DNA of 64,000 nucleotides from Fasciolopsis buskii (GCA_008360955.1 LUCM01008081.1:1-64000), one strand, 5' to 3'; shown: positions 36,401-45,459, counted from the stretch's first letter. Notes: generated by a model from the sequence alone, not told the origin. Made by a program: numbers and translations.

Positions 36401-38838
36401 CATTCCTTTACTTGAACATTCCCACCGATCAAATTGAGAAAACGCAAGTTGCTGACTGGTTTATTTTTAGTGATCCATACTCATGCCATTGTATCACAGT
36501 ATATTAAGATTTTTAAAAGATTGGATTACTCGATACGTTTTAGTATAGGAGATTGAATGTTTACATGAAATAATTCACCATGTGATATCATCGCTCAACT
36601 CACCATAAAGAAACCATGGAAGCACTGTACAGCTGTTTCATCCTTGTTAGGAATCATCAGCAGTGCATATCCACCGCGCCCGAACTGGAACGGATAGGTG
36701 CAACATCATGTGGTGAAGTTCAACAAACCGTTCAGAGCCTGCCCGGTAGCGTAATGGCTAAGGCGTTCGACTCAGAATTTGATTACTCATTTGCAAATAT
36801 GGGTGGGAAGGGATTGGTGATGTTCTATGCCGAACCCTAAGACTAATAAATATGCCGTGTCAATTATTGTTTGATCTAGCGTTTGCACTGGAGTGAAGGG
36901 TGGGCCAGAACAGTGGAAAGGGGACCACAAATTGTTTTAGTGAGCAAAATATAGGATTGTTAAGACGGATCAAAGCAGCTTTCGCTGTGCTCAAGACTGG
37001 ACACTTTGCTAACCTAGACTGTTGACCTTTGACCTTATACAGGACACGAGAAGTTAACGTCTCATTCACAAGATGGTTAGGCCGTACTGAGTTTTAAACC
37101 ACTACACTCTGCATGGAACACCACCAATCCCTTCCCACGCATATTTCTTTTTCCGAACAATCGAATTCCTTTTGAAATACTTCCCGATATATTGTGATGT
37201 TATGACAAGAGTAGGAGTCACCGAAAACAAGCTTGTTTGCTAACTTGTTTAATTTCTCGCGGTGAACTTCAAATAAAAACGTTTTGACTCATTATCTCTC
37301 ACTATGGACAAATTTCTGCTGACCAGTTCTGTTGTTATTGCCCCCGCCTCATAAAGCCTAAGATGAGCGCAGTCTCATGATACTAGGTTGCAGCGATTTG
37401 TTGGGCCTACGCCGAACCCAGGAACAGAGGTTAATTTGAACCCCATAGGCCGGAATGACACTCCAATGCGAGAACGGCGGCAGGGATCACTCCGAAGGAA
37501 TGAAACAATTTCGTCATGGTGCAACTGATGATTTCCGGTAAGTTTTTATTCGGACAAAAAAATTTTATTTTAAAGTTTAGATGCGATTTTTCAATAACGG
37601 CGATACGGATTTAGAAATACTAACGAAAATAAGGTTTGTCATTGTTACTCAAGACTATTGATTTCTGAAATCAGTAGCTCCTTTTCGAAATGCGTCACCG
37701 TCGCCCATGCTTCTCGTTCTTTAACCCGCATATCACTGTGGTGCCCGTCTGTAATGATAATGCCGTTGTACGCCAATCAAATACCTTTAAGTGTCCCTGT
37801 TGGGAGCTTTTAGGATCTGAGACACCTTTCAAAAAGTGTAGACGACGGCAAAGATATCCAAGAAGTAGCCGGAATCTGGGATAATCACAAACATCTTCGT
37901 TACACGATGCCTCAAAAATAACCGTATGTTGGTTGATGGTATTAGCCATCATCCAGCTCGCTACTATCCCAGAACTACTGAGGCCTTATGTGGTTCTGTA
38001 CTATTCAAAGTTTCAGGTCCTTGGTTGCCGGTCTTTGGCGACTGTGGGCATTTTCCTTCCACTATGCTCATGCGATATGCATGCAACAAACAATGGGACA
38101 TCAACACACAAACAAGGTTGAAGAATTTTGAAGGCTTTTGTCGGCGTTTAAAACTGAACAAGTTGTACCTGGCCAAAATTTGTTCCCAAAATGCTTCCAA
38201 TAATTACGGTTAATAACTTCTGAATTAATCTAAAAAAGTTGCGAGCGAATGGCAGCTATCAAACAAAGGTATCTTTCCACTAGTAAATACTTCATGCTGC
38301 TCGTGTCCAAAACGATTCTTGCAGATGGCTTCAGTCAGCTTGAGGAAATTTCACCTAATCGGAGGACTGTCGACAGCTAGGGTCGAAAGAACTGTCCATT
38401 TACGCAATATTGGAGTGATTGTTTGAGAACCGCCAATGCTGGTATCTAAATCAAAATACTGTAAAACTGCTTTGTTGACTCTTTCCAGCCATCAGCAGTT
38501 CATAAGCAGCTATGCCTAGGGTGACTAATATTGAAATTTACAAATGAACTCTCAAAACGTGAGTTCTATAGACTTTTAAAACCGATGGTTTTGCAGTCAC
38601 TCAGCACTGTCTTTTCGCTTAACTGGTTCGACAATTTCAGTCCCTCTGTTGTTTCCTGTTTCCCTACCACTAATTCTCGAAAGCTATCAGTTCTACAAGG
38701 ACGCGGATGAAATAATCGTGTGGATGCACAAACTGTTCAATAAGGAAACTCACCAATATGCAAAGTCAAATTCAACTTTCCGATCGCTAGATTGCAAAAT
38801 ATCCATAGGAACATGAAAACTGAACTGATAGCCCTCAT
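6239..38838 (-). CDS. Divergent ionotropic glutamate receptor / IR-like subunit, 14 exons (gene span)
   Basis: Joined exons give about 957 residues plus one unresolved short exon. In order: signal peptide (1-20); amino-terminal domain (about 21-480); S1 ligand-binding half (about 525-645), with SDGHYG and ENGSWTGLIKDLL and then TANRSSV carrying the Arg (about residue 614) that in this family contacts the agonist carboxylate; M1 (about 652-671); pore loop ending KAGLSQN..FFP (about 694-714); M3 (about 721-746) with AWKADVTAFLT where classical receptors have SYTANLAAFLT; S2 (about 750-905); M4 (about 907-935). Length and domain order fit the family. Twelve of thirteen junctions agree in phase. 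The M3 and S2 changes resemble ionotropic receptors (IRs) more than AMPA, kainate or NMDA types, so the ligand is unknown. Expected role: plasma-membrane ligand-gated cation channel subunit. Large introns carry several transposons. Confidence 0.88.
8981..9050 (-). repeat. tRNA-like head of a SINE
   Basis: On the minus strand the ends GGCGGTG and CACCGCC form a perfect 7-bp acceptor-like stem. The start holds a box A-like TGGCCAAACGGATAAGG, and near the 3' end is a box B-like GGTTCTAATCC. The T arm is poor and the anticodon arm has an oversized loop, so this is a tRNA-derived repeat and not a working tRNA. It lies in the intron between receptor exons 13 and 14. Confidence 0.55.
10562..10833 (-). 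CDS. Receptor exon 13: S2 ligand-binding half
   Basis: Acceptor GTATCTTGAAG and donor TT|GTAAGT enclose 90 codons, phase 0 to phase 2. It contains ITIRSTDEGVQQVL, then VLLGSYPVLRFIRQMRCKEL, then MMVRKDSEWAENMDV, the counterpart of 'KGSPW...I'. The acidic residue that binds the agonist amino group in classical receptors is not evident at its expected place near LLGSYPVL. Confidence 0.92.
11509..11726 (-). CDS. Receptor exon 12: pore loop end, M3 gate and start of S2
   Basis: Acceptor CTGCGAACAG and donor AAG|GTAAGC bound 72 codons, phase 1 to phase 0. LAFFPRAPCTRLLLISYLL is the usual P..S.R segment into M3. The gate reads AWKADVTAFLT in place of SYTANLAAFLT. INSFEELAAS is the conserved start of S2. 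Confidence 0.94.
14161..14488 (-). CDS. Receptor exon 11: end of S1, M1 and start of pore loop
   Basis: Acceptor TTTTTATGCAG (excellent) and donor A|GTGAGT enclose 109 codons, phase 0 to phase 1. RIDIIGSCLSRTANRSSV contains the conserved binding Arg. Then come DILKVFQPVPLITLAGISLL (start of M1), NRVSPYS after M1, and the M1-pore linker ending IMKAGLSQ. Confidence 0.93.
16545..16635 (-). CDS. Receptor exon 10: S1, small exon
   Basis: A 91-base exon with acceptor GATATTGTAG and donor AAA|GTGAGT, phase 2 to phase 0. It reads YRLWTPSDGHYG and then ENGSWTGLIKDLLNK, the hallmark 'DG.YG...NG.W.G(M/L)I..L' of ionotropic glutamate receptors. This is the most diagnostic short exon in the gene. Confidence 0.93.
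16803..17050 (+). repeat. Degenerate copy of the fold-back repeat family
   Basis: The order of blocks matches 35205-35460: TTCACCATG, ACCATGGAAGCAC, GTACAGCT, ATCAGCAGTGCAT, then a tRNA-like 3' half ending GGGCGCGG. Identity is visibly lower than among the 30-36 kb copies, so this is an older insertion. Confidence 0.65.
18885..18963 (+). repeat. Dispersed repeat, copy 1
   Basis: It matches 50006-50098 in sequence and order (TTGTTGG.AGATG.AATGCG, CAATTCGACT.CC, TCTCAAGGC, TTTTACAATC). The family is not recognised and there is no coding potential. Confidence 0.55.
19613..19722 (-). CDS. Receptor exon 9: S1 ligand-binding domain
   Basis: The exon opens GAAATGCCC after CTAAAG and ends CG|GTAAGT, phase 0 to phase 2. 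EMPYIIDYN is followed by GMMVDILDLMAKKFVF, the counterpart of the classical 'G.(C/S)IDLL..IA..L.F' helix. Confidence 0.9.
22361..22576 (-). CDS. Receptor exon 8: end of amino-terminal domain and start of S1
   Basis: Donor CCG|GTAAGC is strong; the acceptor AATGAAG is acceptable. There are 72 codons, phase 0 to phase 0. The stretch TTVSGLFPNRFRNLSNALIN followed by IGVVP corresponds to the linker and first S1 strand, where the chain normally reads '..L.V.....PPF'. Confidence 0.85.
23138..23277. repeat. Degenerate GACT/GACC tetranucleotide repeat
   Basis: An imperfect array of GACT-, GACC- and GACA-type units (for example GGCTGACTGACTGACTGACC) starts about 40 bases downstream, in the gene direction, of the donor of receptor exon 7. 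Confidence 0.7.
23318..23476 (-). CDS. Receptor exon 7: amino-terminal domain lobe 2
   Basis: Acceptor GGGATAAAAG and donor GAG|GTAATT enclose 53 codons, phase 0 to phase 0. ERVALAYHLIIVSGHAVYYH matches the family's 'YDAV..LA.AL' helix, followed by a Cys-containing loop and GFLTFMQE. Confidence 0.8.
23675..23792 (-). CDS. Receptor exon 6: amino-terminal domain lobe 2
   Basis: Acceptor TTGATCCAG and a weak donor GAG|GTTTGA enclose 39 codons, phase 2 to phase 0. The sequence LFITMGRVNNLLLSMMLPYR resembles the strand-helix unit of lobe 2. The frame is closed by TGA just before the acceptor, so the phase-2 entry is forced. Confidence 0.72.
25613..25849 (-). CDS. Receptor exon 5: amino-terminal domain
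   Basis: Acceptor CCATTGACAG and donor CCG|GTGAGT bound exactly 79 codons, phase 0 to phase 0, from MLNYTHITRM to CDTTWIP. The upstream intron of about 3.7 kb carries an RTE-like remnant. The next recognised exon needs phase 2, so a small exon after this one is missing from the model. Confidence 0.78.
27410..28890 (+). pseudogene. Degenerate RTE-like LINE reverse transcriptase, antisense in a receptor intron
   Basis: Three frames together trace a reverse transcriptase and its tail. Near 27460 is EEFRIDISLPSEM. Near 27730 is TGFHHSLDCIDQMF, matching the 'AGFR.GRGCIDQIF' block of RTE-like elements. Near 28100 is YSENDVLLIG, a decayed YADD box, followed by KMLLQKWNSLQPNL and the terminal domain near 28560-28830. 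Many stops and shifts show long decay. It inserted on the plus strand between receptor exons 4 and 5. Confidence 0.75.
29562..29818 (-). CDS. Receptor exon 4: amino-terminal domain
   Basis: Acceptor CTGTTTCAAACAG and donor AAG|GTAGGC enclose 85 codons after a split Val codon, phase 1 to phase 0. It contains FLPVYYTQEF and a later strand-like GQIFMFTPLGDEVRLLRK, as expected for the second half of lobe 1 and the hinge. Confidence 0.87.
30116..30382 (-). CDS. Receptor exon 3: amino-terminal domain
   Basis: Acceptor TTTTGATCAG and donor G|GTAAGA bound 88 codons, phase 1 to phase 1. The protein reads like the first lobe of a periplasmic-binding-protein-type domain: VLISLTSCSMAEYTALV, then HHVVHLAIPHP, then FLFHITTTQREPKTLLLMNN. 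This is the pattern in which a loop of Ser/Cys residues precedes an Ile-Pro strand. Confidence 0.87.
30826..30901 (-). repeat. tRNA-Arg-like module, array unit 1
   Basis: The 76-base module has box A-like TAGCGTAATGGCTAAGG, box B GGTTCGCGTCC, a T arm GGG/CCC and an acceptor-like stem. The anticodon loop CTCCGAA would present CCG (Arg). The anticodon stem is imperfect, so it is a pseudo-tRNA with a possible internal RNA polymerase III promoter. Confidence 0.6.
31233..31308 (-). repeat. tRNA-Arg-like module, array unit 2
   Basis: Same module one period (407 bases) further on, without differences that I can see. Confidence 0.6.
31640..31715 (-). repeat. tRNA-Arg-like module, array unit 3
   Basis: Third copy of the module, again one 407-base period on. 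Confidence 0.6.
31918..31980. repeat. Fold-back arm fragment closing the tandem array
   Basis: After the third unit the sequence switches to GATGACATCACATGG and GAATTATTTCATG, which matches the solo arm at 1080-1120 and not the array unit. It marks the array boundary. Confidence 0.6.
33782..34039 (-). CDS. Receptor exon 2: amino-terminal domain
   Basis: Strong acceptor (TTCTATTCAG) and donor C|GTGAGT enclose 85 codons plus split codons, phase 1 in and phase 1 out. It starts SCISPFETDYVC and ends TVRPFTMGQ. This exon lies between copies of the fold-back repeat family in opposite orientations. Confidence 0.82.
34500..35414. repeat. 915-bp exact duplication, copy A
   Basis: Base for base the same as 35859-36773 as far as I can compare (offset 1359). 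The match begins at CACATCAATCGG and ends inside the tRNA-like module at GGCGTTCGACTC. It includes unique intron sequence, so it is most likely an assembly duplication, not a repeat family. Confidence 0.9.
35162..35615 (+). mobile_element. Fold-back element: inverted arms around a tRNA-Arg-like module
   Basis: The left arm (35162-35329) and right arm (35447-35615) are reverse complements with roughly 85% identity by eye; both carry AGATTGAATGTTT near the outer side and CCCGAACTGG at the inner side. Between them lie about 117 bases holding most of a tRNA-like sequence, whose 3' end runs into the right arm. No transposase frame is present. The 117-codon frame across it is accidental. It might be a non-autonomous inverted-repeat element that captured a tRNA, or a SINE array rearranged head to head. 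Confidence 0.7.
35382..35457 (+). repeat. tRNA-Arg-like module in the fold-back element
   Basis: GCCCGGT at the start pairs largely with TTCGGGC at the end. D-arm-like TAGCGTAATGGCTAAGG, anticodon loop CTCCGAA (CCG, Arg) and T arm GGGTTCGCGTCCC follow in the right order. It is not expected to be a functional tRNA, because the anticodon stem is mismatched. Confidence 0.6.
35616..35819 (+). repeat. Spacer and start of a second 407-bp unit, cut by adapter
   Basis: This is the array spacer followed by the first 31 or so bases of another tRNA-like module, whose start at 35789 lies 407 bases after the one at 35382. It stops abruptly at the adapter, so the real tandem array probably continues beyond the break. 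Confidence 0.8.
35820..35857. other. Nextera mate-pair junction adapter (sequencing artefact)
   Basis: The 38 bases are the 19-base Tn5 mosaic end CTGTCTCTTATACACATCT directly followed by its reverse complement. This is the known Nextera mate-pair circularisation junction and not genomic sequence. Confidence 0.97.
35858..35858. other. Assembly gap (single N)
   Basis: One undetermined base directly after the adapter marks a scaffold join of unknown real length. Confidence 0.95.
35859..36773. repeat. 915-bp exact duplication, copy B
   Basis: Second copy of 34500-35414, beginning just after the gap and ending inside the tRNA-like module, where sequence switches to AGAATTTGATTAC. It carries the left arm of the fold-back element and a truncated module. 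Confidence 0.9.
36774..37169. mobile_element. MITE-like element with about 60-bp inverted ends
   Basis: The left end (36774-36835), with ATATGGGTGGGAAGGGATTG, is matched in reverse complement by 37105-37169, with CAATCCCTTCCCACGCATAT. The outer flanks GAATTTGATT and AATCGAATTC also correspond. The interior has no coding frame. Target-site duplications are not clear. Confidence 0.6.
38754..38838 (-). CDS. Receptor exon 1: start codon and signal peptide
   Basis: The ATG opens 28 codons. MRAIS is followed by a hydrophobic core (VFMFLWIFCNLAIG) typical of a signal peptide, then KLNLTLHI, which looks like the first strand of the amino-terminal domain. The donor is G|GTGAGT, phase 1, which matches the phase of exon 2. 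I chose this start because it alone provides a signal peptide in phase. Not seen: a promoter. Confidence 0.75.
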
Positions 38839-41800
38839 ATTTGTCAGTCAAAATCAACTCAGAATGGCTCTGCTCTAACATGGGTTACTCTTATAAATGG
38901 CATTTGTGCAACTTTCCACTGCTCTTCGAACTAAGTCTGACCAGTCAAGGACTGAATAAATGTGTGTTATGACCTTATTCCATAGGACAATTCGGATCCA
39001 ATTTGTGCTGCCTTGATGAATGATCTAATTTCGAGAGCTTTCAGGTCGAAACTATTCATTGACTACGTTCGCTCTAGAACCTTTCAGTTACTCTGGCAAT
39101 TTTAGTAAGTCGTGACCTGGTCGGGATGAGACTTAAAAGCACTTAACAAAACTAATGCCTAGCACTAAATAGTTGTTAATTGACCTCTAAAACAAAATAC
39201 TGGCAGTATTTCACTGTTCCACATTTAACGAAGTATAAAAATCGTGTGGTAATTCTTTCTGTCAACCTTAGTTTGCACTTTGCTTAGGGCCAGGAAGACT
39301 GAAAACATACTACATGAGGCTGGCTAAACTATTACAGCTTGCTAATTAAAGGGCTTTGTTAAATGAGAGATAATCTAATGGGGGGATTTTTAGGTTAGCA
39401 ATGATAACTCCTACCTGAATTGCAGAAGTAAGGCGGGATTCATGTTGCATACTGGTTTTTAATGATGCAGTTTAAAGAAGCTAATTTTTTTATTTTTAAG
39501 GACACTCGGAAATAAGCAAACACTTACTTCAACATTCTGAACCAATCTTCATTCATTTTTCTAATAATTAATCTCTTGTTAAAGTCTACACATTTGTTTC
39601 CTTCAGGGCAGATGCGAACCACGTAAGGCCCCTCCCATGTATTCTCCCACTGCTTCTACAAAGAGAAACTAGTACCGTCAACGTGAACATGCCTCAGTGT
39701 TATATCTTTTCAAAGCTTATCATGATTCATAAATCTACAGGAAGTGCTTTTTCCGAAAGAGCCTAACAAATTTGTGCCTTAGTGAACCAGGATCGATGGA
39801 CTTGAAAAAGGGCAATGCGCATGTGCCGTTAATTGATTATCAATCCATGTAGAAAGCTTGTAAATGCACAGAATGCAAATGTACATGGGATTTATCGATC
39901 TAGTTCAACTTAAATTACTCATATTAATCGATCCATACAGCTTTCATTCCTACGGATAGATTGCTTGTATGGAATTATTTTCCGGGGAGATTTGCTGTAC
40001 TTGGATGGTGTGACAAACTGTAAATCTTGGTCATGGATCGTTGAATCTGCTGCTGTTTTCGTACGCTCAATGAATACATGGATGAAAATCTTACACTTGC
40101 AGTTGTTGGCGTTAGAAACACGGGGTAACACCCTTCCACCGTTCGGTGCAAAATTCATAATCTTTGGATGGATATTTGGAACGTCCTATGATGTCGGCCA
40201 TATACTGGATTGGATAAGAATTAAACGCACCTCGTTTTCGTTCCTGGTTGTGAATTACCATGTATATCATGAAGTTTTTCTCAACCACGTTTGATCTTCA
40301 GCAGAATCGCACGTGAACCGTTAGCAGCGTGAATGGATGATAAGTCCATTTAAAAACCACATGATGATTCGTCAGAGGATTTTCGTCGGTCAGGCAAGAC
40401 TAAACTTCAGAAAGGGGACACAGAGCCCGAAAGCATTGATTTGATTTTCTTCTCAGAAGTAAGTTTCTCATACCGAAGGGACGGATGAAGAAAATTTGCC
40501 CGGAAGCACACTACCGGTTTGGCCGTCATTGCTACTCTTCAGGTATGCGTACCCGGTAATTCGGTAAACATAGTGTTCCTAGTTTCAACAAATTCTTGGC
40601 CAAATGAATTGACAGGATATTTTATGCTGAAGAATAGACTTCACATCTGTCCGAAATCAAAACATGGCGAGAATACTTGTAGGCTCTTTCAGTGTTACCG
40701 TGAAGACAGAAAATGAACTGATTCTTGTACCGATGAGCAAATCTTAAGATACACCATGAAAATCGATCTGATATAGGGGTTTTGTTTTAGTGTTGAAAAT
40801 ATGACAAAATGTATTGCATTATTTCTGTCTTACGGTATTCGCATGACGGAGTTCTCTGAACCTTTTTTTCTGTAGGATTTGTTTTCCGTGTCGTCGGACA
40901 AATTGCTCTTAACAACAAGTGAAGGCTTTGAAACTTAACACTTATTGGTAGACGTTGCCCATATAATTTTTGTTGATCATTCAATCCAGGCGTCATATTA
41001 GCTTATATTGAAAGTAACTGATGACATTTTCTCATTCAGTGATGAATAAAATATATTTCTTCGGTACACCGCGCTACTACACCATTGCCAATTACCTTGA
41101 GGATATTTTAACGCAATCCTTTTTTTGCTTTATCTTCTGCTTTTTCCTTTAATGGAATATCTTCGTGAAGTTGTACATAGCAGGTGGTCCTGATTTTAAA
41201 CAGATCTTACTTGGCGTAGCTTATTTAAAAATTCCTTCTGTTATGTTTACGAAGGTGTCAGATGAATTACAAAGTTGGTTAATAGAACGAATCCACTTAA
41301 CTGGGCGAATTATAAGCTCTTGCGCTTGCAGCTTAGGATAGATTTTTCAGTCTTGCATTCCAATTGCATGCCATTCACGCATACAGATAGAGTTTCATTT
41401 TGCACTTTTGAGTGACCTTCCGTTGGCAACCAAGATTCCGTATATTTAGCTACTTGATTTTAGATCTGAATCAATTACAAAACGCTAGAGACTACGCTTA
41501 GTTTTATGTTTTCCCCTAGGATATTTTTCTTCACTTCCCAACATAGACTGGAGGTAGTTGAATAAATCCCACTGCATTCATACCCACCGCCTTGTCCGTA
41601 TGTAAATATGCATCATCAAGTTGACTACGCCATTTTACCTCTATGTTGATAGTCTGATAGAGAGTCACTACTGACGTCTATCCTAATGCCATTCGAATGA
41701 CAAAATCTCATGAGAAGTGAGAGACTGGTTGGCACTGTAGACAGCATCAATAGATTCGAAACTATTAGCGGACTAAAAACATCGAACAGGATTGCATGAA

Positions 41801-43320
41801 GTATAAATTTGTATTTGGAAATCATCTGATTAATAGACTGTCAAAGAAAGGAATTCTGCGGTACCACATTTATTGATCCGTTTTCGAAAGCTCGAGCATG
41901 TACTCGCGGTTCAGGTAGGAATAACAAGCTAACTGTGAAGCTCAGCGTAGTTATGGGTCTTACATGGCATGCTGCACATCGATAGAAACATTAGCATTAC
42001 CCCCTGTACCCATTCATTGGCTTCAGTTTGTCATTTTATTCGGTAAAGCTTTGTACTCTGCGAAAACTTCTAATATTCGCTCAATTACCAACGCGCAGAG
42101 TAACTAATACAAACCCCTCAAGATCTCATGCCAATGTACAATTTGAATTATTTAATATGAAATAACTCACTGATAATCCAATTCTAGTCCAGCTACCTCA
42201 AGGTGCACACATTGCATATATATATCTCTTTAATTACGAGTCTAATTACGGGCTGAATGCCACCCTCAGACATTAGGGCAAAGAAAAACTGGCATCTCAC
42301 TAATTCCGGCTCTCCTCTGCATTCCGGTGGATTTAAAAATAAATCATTTTTGCCTATTACAAAGCCACAGCTTGGTAACGAAGAATGGGCTAAAACGAAA
42401 GGTCATGTCCAAGCGTCGTGTCGGTAAAAAACAGAGTAGTATAGAAGTTACTTTAAATGGATCCGTGCAAGAGTTACAATAATAAAATGATAATAAGAAA
42501 GTTATGTGAAATAATTCGGGTTATTTTTCACTACCGTTTATGCATCTACCGTTGGATTTCATCATTATCGGGTCTGCTGGATCCTTGTACCATCCATGGT
42601 TCCAAACTGGTCCATATGCTATACAAACAGTTAAACCAGTAACGTGAATACACACACTCATTGGTTGAAAGTTATTTTCTGATGCCTACAACCAAAAGCT
42701 ACTTTTCTAGTCGTTAATGTCATATTTGTATCTAGCAGTATCTTCCTCTTGGTTGTCAATTTCCAGATATGACTTACTTCGTTTTCACTTTGCAGAATCC
42801 AAAACCATTAAATGCTAGTTTGTAAATTAGACTCTCCTGCCATAGTGCTTCGTCATTACCTTCTTAGTCAGCCTGTCAGCCAAGTACTCTCACAGCACTC
42901 GATAATTTAGTATCTCTGACCCACTCCTCCTAGGGAAACGGATTTCAAACTGTCCGAAAGAGCCCCAAATCGTGTACCTGACGGGTTGATCATTCACATG
43001 GTGCATAACTTACTGCGGAACTCTTCTATTACTTTGAGTAGGAAGACATTGCTGCTTTTGTTTAACACTAAAAATTTGGTCTTCAACAGCCAACAAATTG
43101 CAATTCTGGACTCGTACTGCCGTGCAATGCATGGAATGTTTTCAGACCGCCATCATTCTCACGCGTCTGTATTTGGGCGTTACACCGTCGGGTCGTGCTC
43201 TTTTACACGCTCACCCACATTCGCGAACACAACATTCGATCACCAGTCTTCAGAACGAAACTTTGTTTATTTGTCACAAACGCAGTTGAGGTGAAACTGT
43301 GTGCACGGCTTGTAACTGTG
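38839..43320. other. Gene-free stretch upstream of the receptor gene
   Basis: I see no supported exon, RNA gene or matched repeat. Open frames such as 39919-40158 (minus) and 39965-40294 (plus) lack domains and convincing splice context. The promoter of the receptor gene should lie in the right-hand neighbourhood of 38838, but no core element stands out. Confidence 0.45.
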
Positions 43321-43325
43321 TGTTC

Positions 43326-43328
<3 letters not shown>

Positions 43329-43361
<33 letters not shown>
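43329..43361. repeat. (CT)n microsatellite
   Basis: About sixteen uninterrupted CT units, followed by TGTCACTCTC. Confidence 0.95.
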
Positions 43362-43364
<3 letters not shown>

Positions 43365-43902
43365 ACTCTCCTAACAATCTAATTCACACAAACAACCTTC
43401 ATCCGTTACGCACATACTTAATGCCTGTCCAAGTACGATCATCTCAACCATTCGTGTTTTTTATATATCACTCTGACTTCCTAGCCACATATTGATCGAC
43501 GAATGGCTACAATGAGTCAATCAAAACGCTTTGGCTGGATTTAGCTTTGCGCCCAATCCGCTTATTGTGAGTTGCGTCATTTAGACAAGAACTTCCAGTT
43601 ATGTAAACTCAGACAAAACCATGAGCTTATTCTACTGCTAGCGAACAACTCCCAGTAATCTGGAAATACGTGCTAAATGGAATAGTGGTTGCATGTTGAT
43701 CATTAATGAGATTATAACTCAAATACACATTCCCCATTAATAAGCTTAAGGTCTGTGTGCAGCGCTTCATGTGCCGTTATCGATCGATTTCTCAATGACG
43801 ACGCTCTTGTGCGTCCCGATCCTTCTTGGCCCAGTGGACTTTGGAATAGACGTACACATGGGCACGGTCACATGCATGAAATTGCACTCGCCCACGAGCA
43901 TG

Positions 43903-43938
43903 AGCACGCGCACACGCACGCGCACACGCACGCGCACG
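43903..43938. repeat. CA/CG-type microsatellite
   Basis: Alternating CACGCG and CACACG units (CGCACACGCACGCGCACACG) create spurious open frames on both strands. Confidence 0.9.
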
Positions 43939-45324
43939 AGTACAAATGTTGCATAATGACAAGGTGCCCCAGGAAAAATGTGACGGGTGTTTACTCGCGG
44001 TAATTTGCATCCCGTCGGGCTTCTCTCAGTCCTTTTACACCGTTTACGAGGAAGCCGCAACCAGAGAGATCAGCAGAAAACGTGCAGTTCAAGTGGTAGA
44101 AAAAAAAGCAGAAAACTTCAAAAAAATGTTTAAGAATTCACACTTTCGGAAGTTTTTCTGTTGAAATAAGTCTGCATCTGTCACAAGCCATAGTCTTGTC
44201 AACTCGAACGTTTGCTTGTAAAACCTGAAAAAATCCCCATTCGGGATTCATTGAGCTCACTCTACCATGGATTTAACAAAGCAAAACATTTTTTCTACGT
44301 GAACGAAAACGAATAGAACGAGCCTCCATGGTTGTCCCATGGCGCGTGATGGTTCTTTTGTAATAATGGACCTAGAAACCATGGAAGTGTTACGGAAGGT
44401 CAAAAAAATCAATAAACCCATTTCAAAGCACCACATTCGGGCATTTGTAATGCGGTCCAATCAGATGTTGAAATTTTTACGCTGCATTACATTTCGGGAT
44501 GCTCGCTTTTCACCGAAATCAAACGTACCAGTTTCTCTTCTGAACTGCAACTTCGTTTCTGGCGTATTGCCCGTGTCTGGCTTGGACCTAGTCGTTTTCG
44601 GCACTGGCTTTCCTATTATGCGTCGGTTATTCGGGTTCTCTCGTTCGGTACTGCATGCATTGTATCGGCCTCTTTGCATGTCCTGTTTAATTTGTTATTT
44701 TTTTCTCCACGCAGCTCATCTCAGTTGCCCAGCTTTTGAACAACACATAGAGCTTTGCTAACTCAGACCTTTTTCTCACTGCCCGAGAGCCACGGTCCCG
44801 ATTATTTACAAAGTACCTCTCTCTTACACCTGACACGGTGCTTTCGACATATTAGACGGTGGAATTAACCAAGGTTCTTTTTCATATTGACCGGAAGACA
44901 AATTGCAGGCCTCTTATGAACCGAGAAACAAGTCTAAATAATGTATTCCCTATCAGTTTAAGATCTCGAATACTTACTCCAATTAGTTTACAAATGATTA
45001 AAACCGGTTTGTTGAGAACTGTAAATTAAACACACTGGACAAGGTTGAGGCATAGAATGAAGGAAAGTTATCGGTGCAAAAACCAACAGAGACGAGGCTT
45101 TATAAAAAAGGAAAATTCTAGAAAAGTGGACTTTTGTGCCAACAATCTATGACCGTTTATTCAGTTTTGTTAATTGACCGGGAAAGTGTACGCAACCAAG
45201 ACCGACTAAAATTGGATGGGTGTGTAACGTCAGCTGGTAAATGGCTCTATTCAGGTATTTGTGCCGGTCAGAAAACTATTCATTGCCATGAAAATGACAT
45301 TTGACTGACTGCATTTCACCGCAG

Positions 45325-45459
45325 ATCCAAGCCTTAGCAACCAAACCTGTTAATCGCGTCAGACAGAGGGCCAACAATCACCAGAACTACGACGAAATCG
45401 GACATAACACAGCAGTCGCTAGAATGATTAAAAATTTGTGGGAAACCCCATCATCTGTG
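45325..45459 (+). CDS. Possible isolated exon, unknown protein
   Basis: A textbook acceptor (GCATTTCACCGCAG) and a usable donor (GTG|GTAGGC) enclose exactly 45 codons, phase 0 to phase 0, reading IQALATKPVNRVRQRANN and later ARMIKNLWETPSSV. The peptide is basic and polar with no domain I recognise, and no partner exons were found nearby. It could equally be chance; the frame stays open to TGA at 45516. Confidence 0.2.

Noticed and set aside
43755..44060. Overlapping open frames on both strands rich in His/Thr/Arg repeats
   Set aside because: They come from the CA/CG microsatellite at 43903-43938.
44339..44761. A 140-codon plus-strand frame
   Set aside because: No domain, no splice context and an opposing open frame on the other strand; likely chance.
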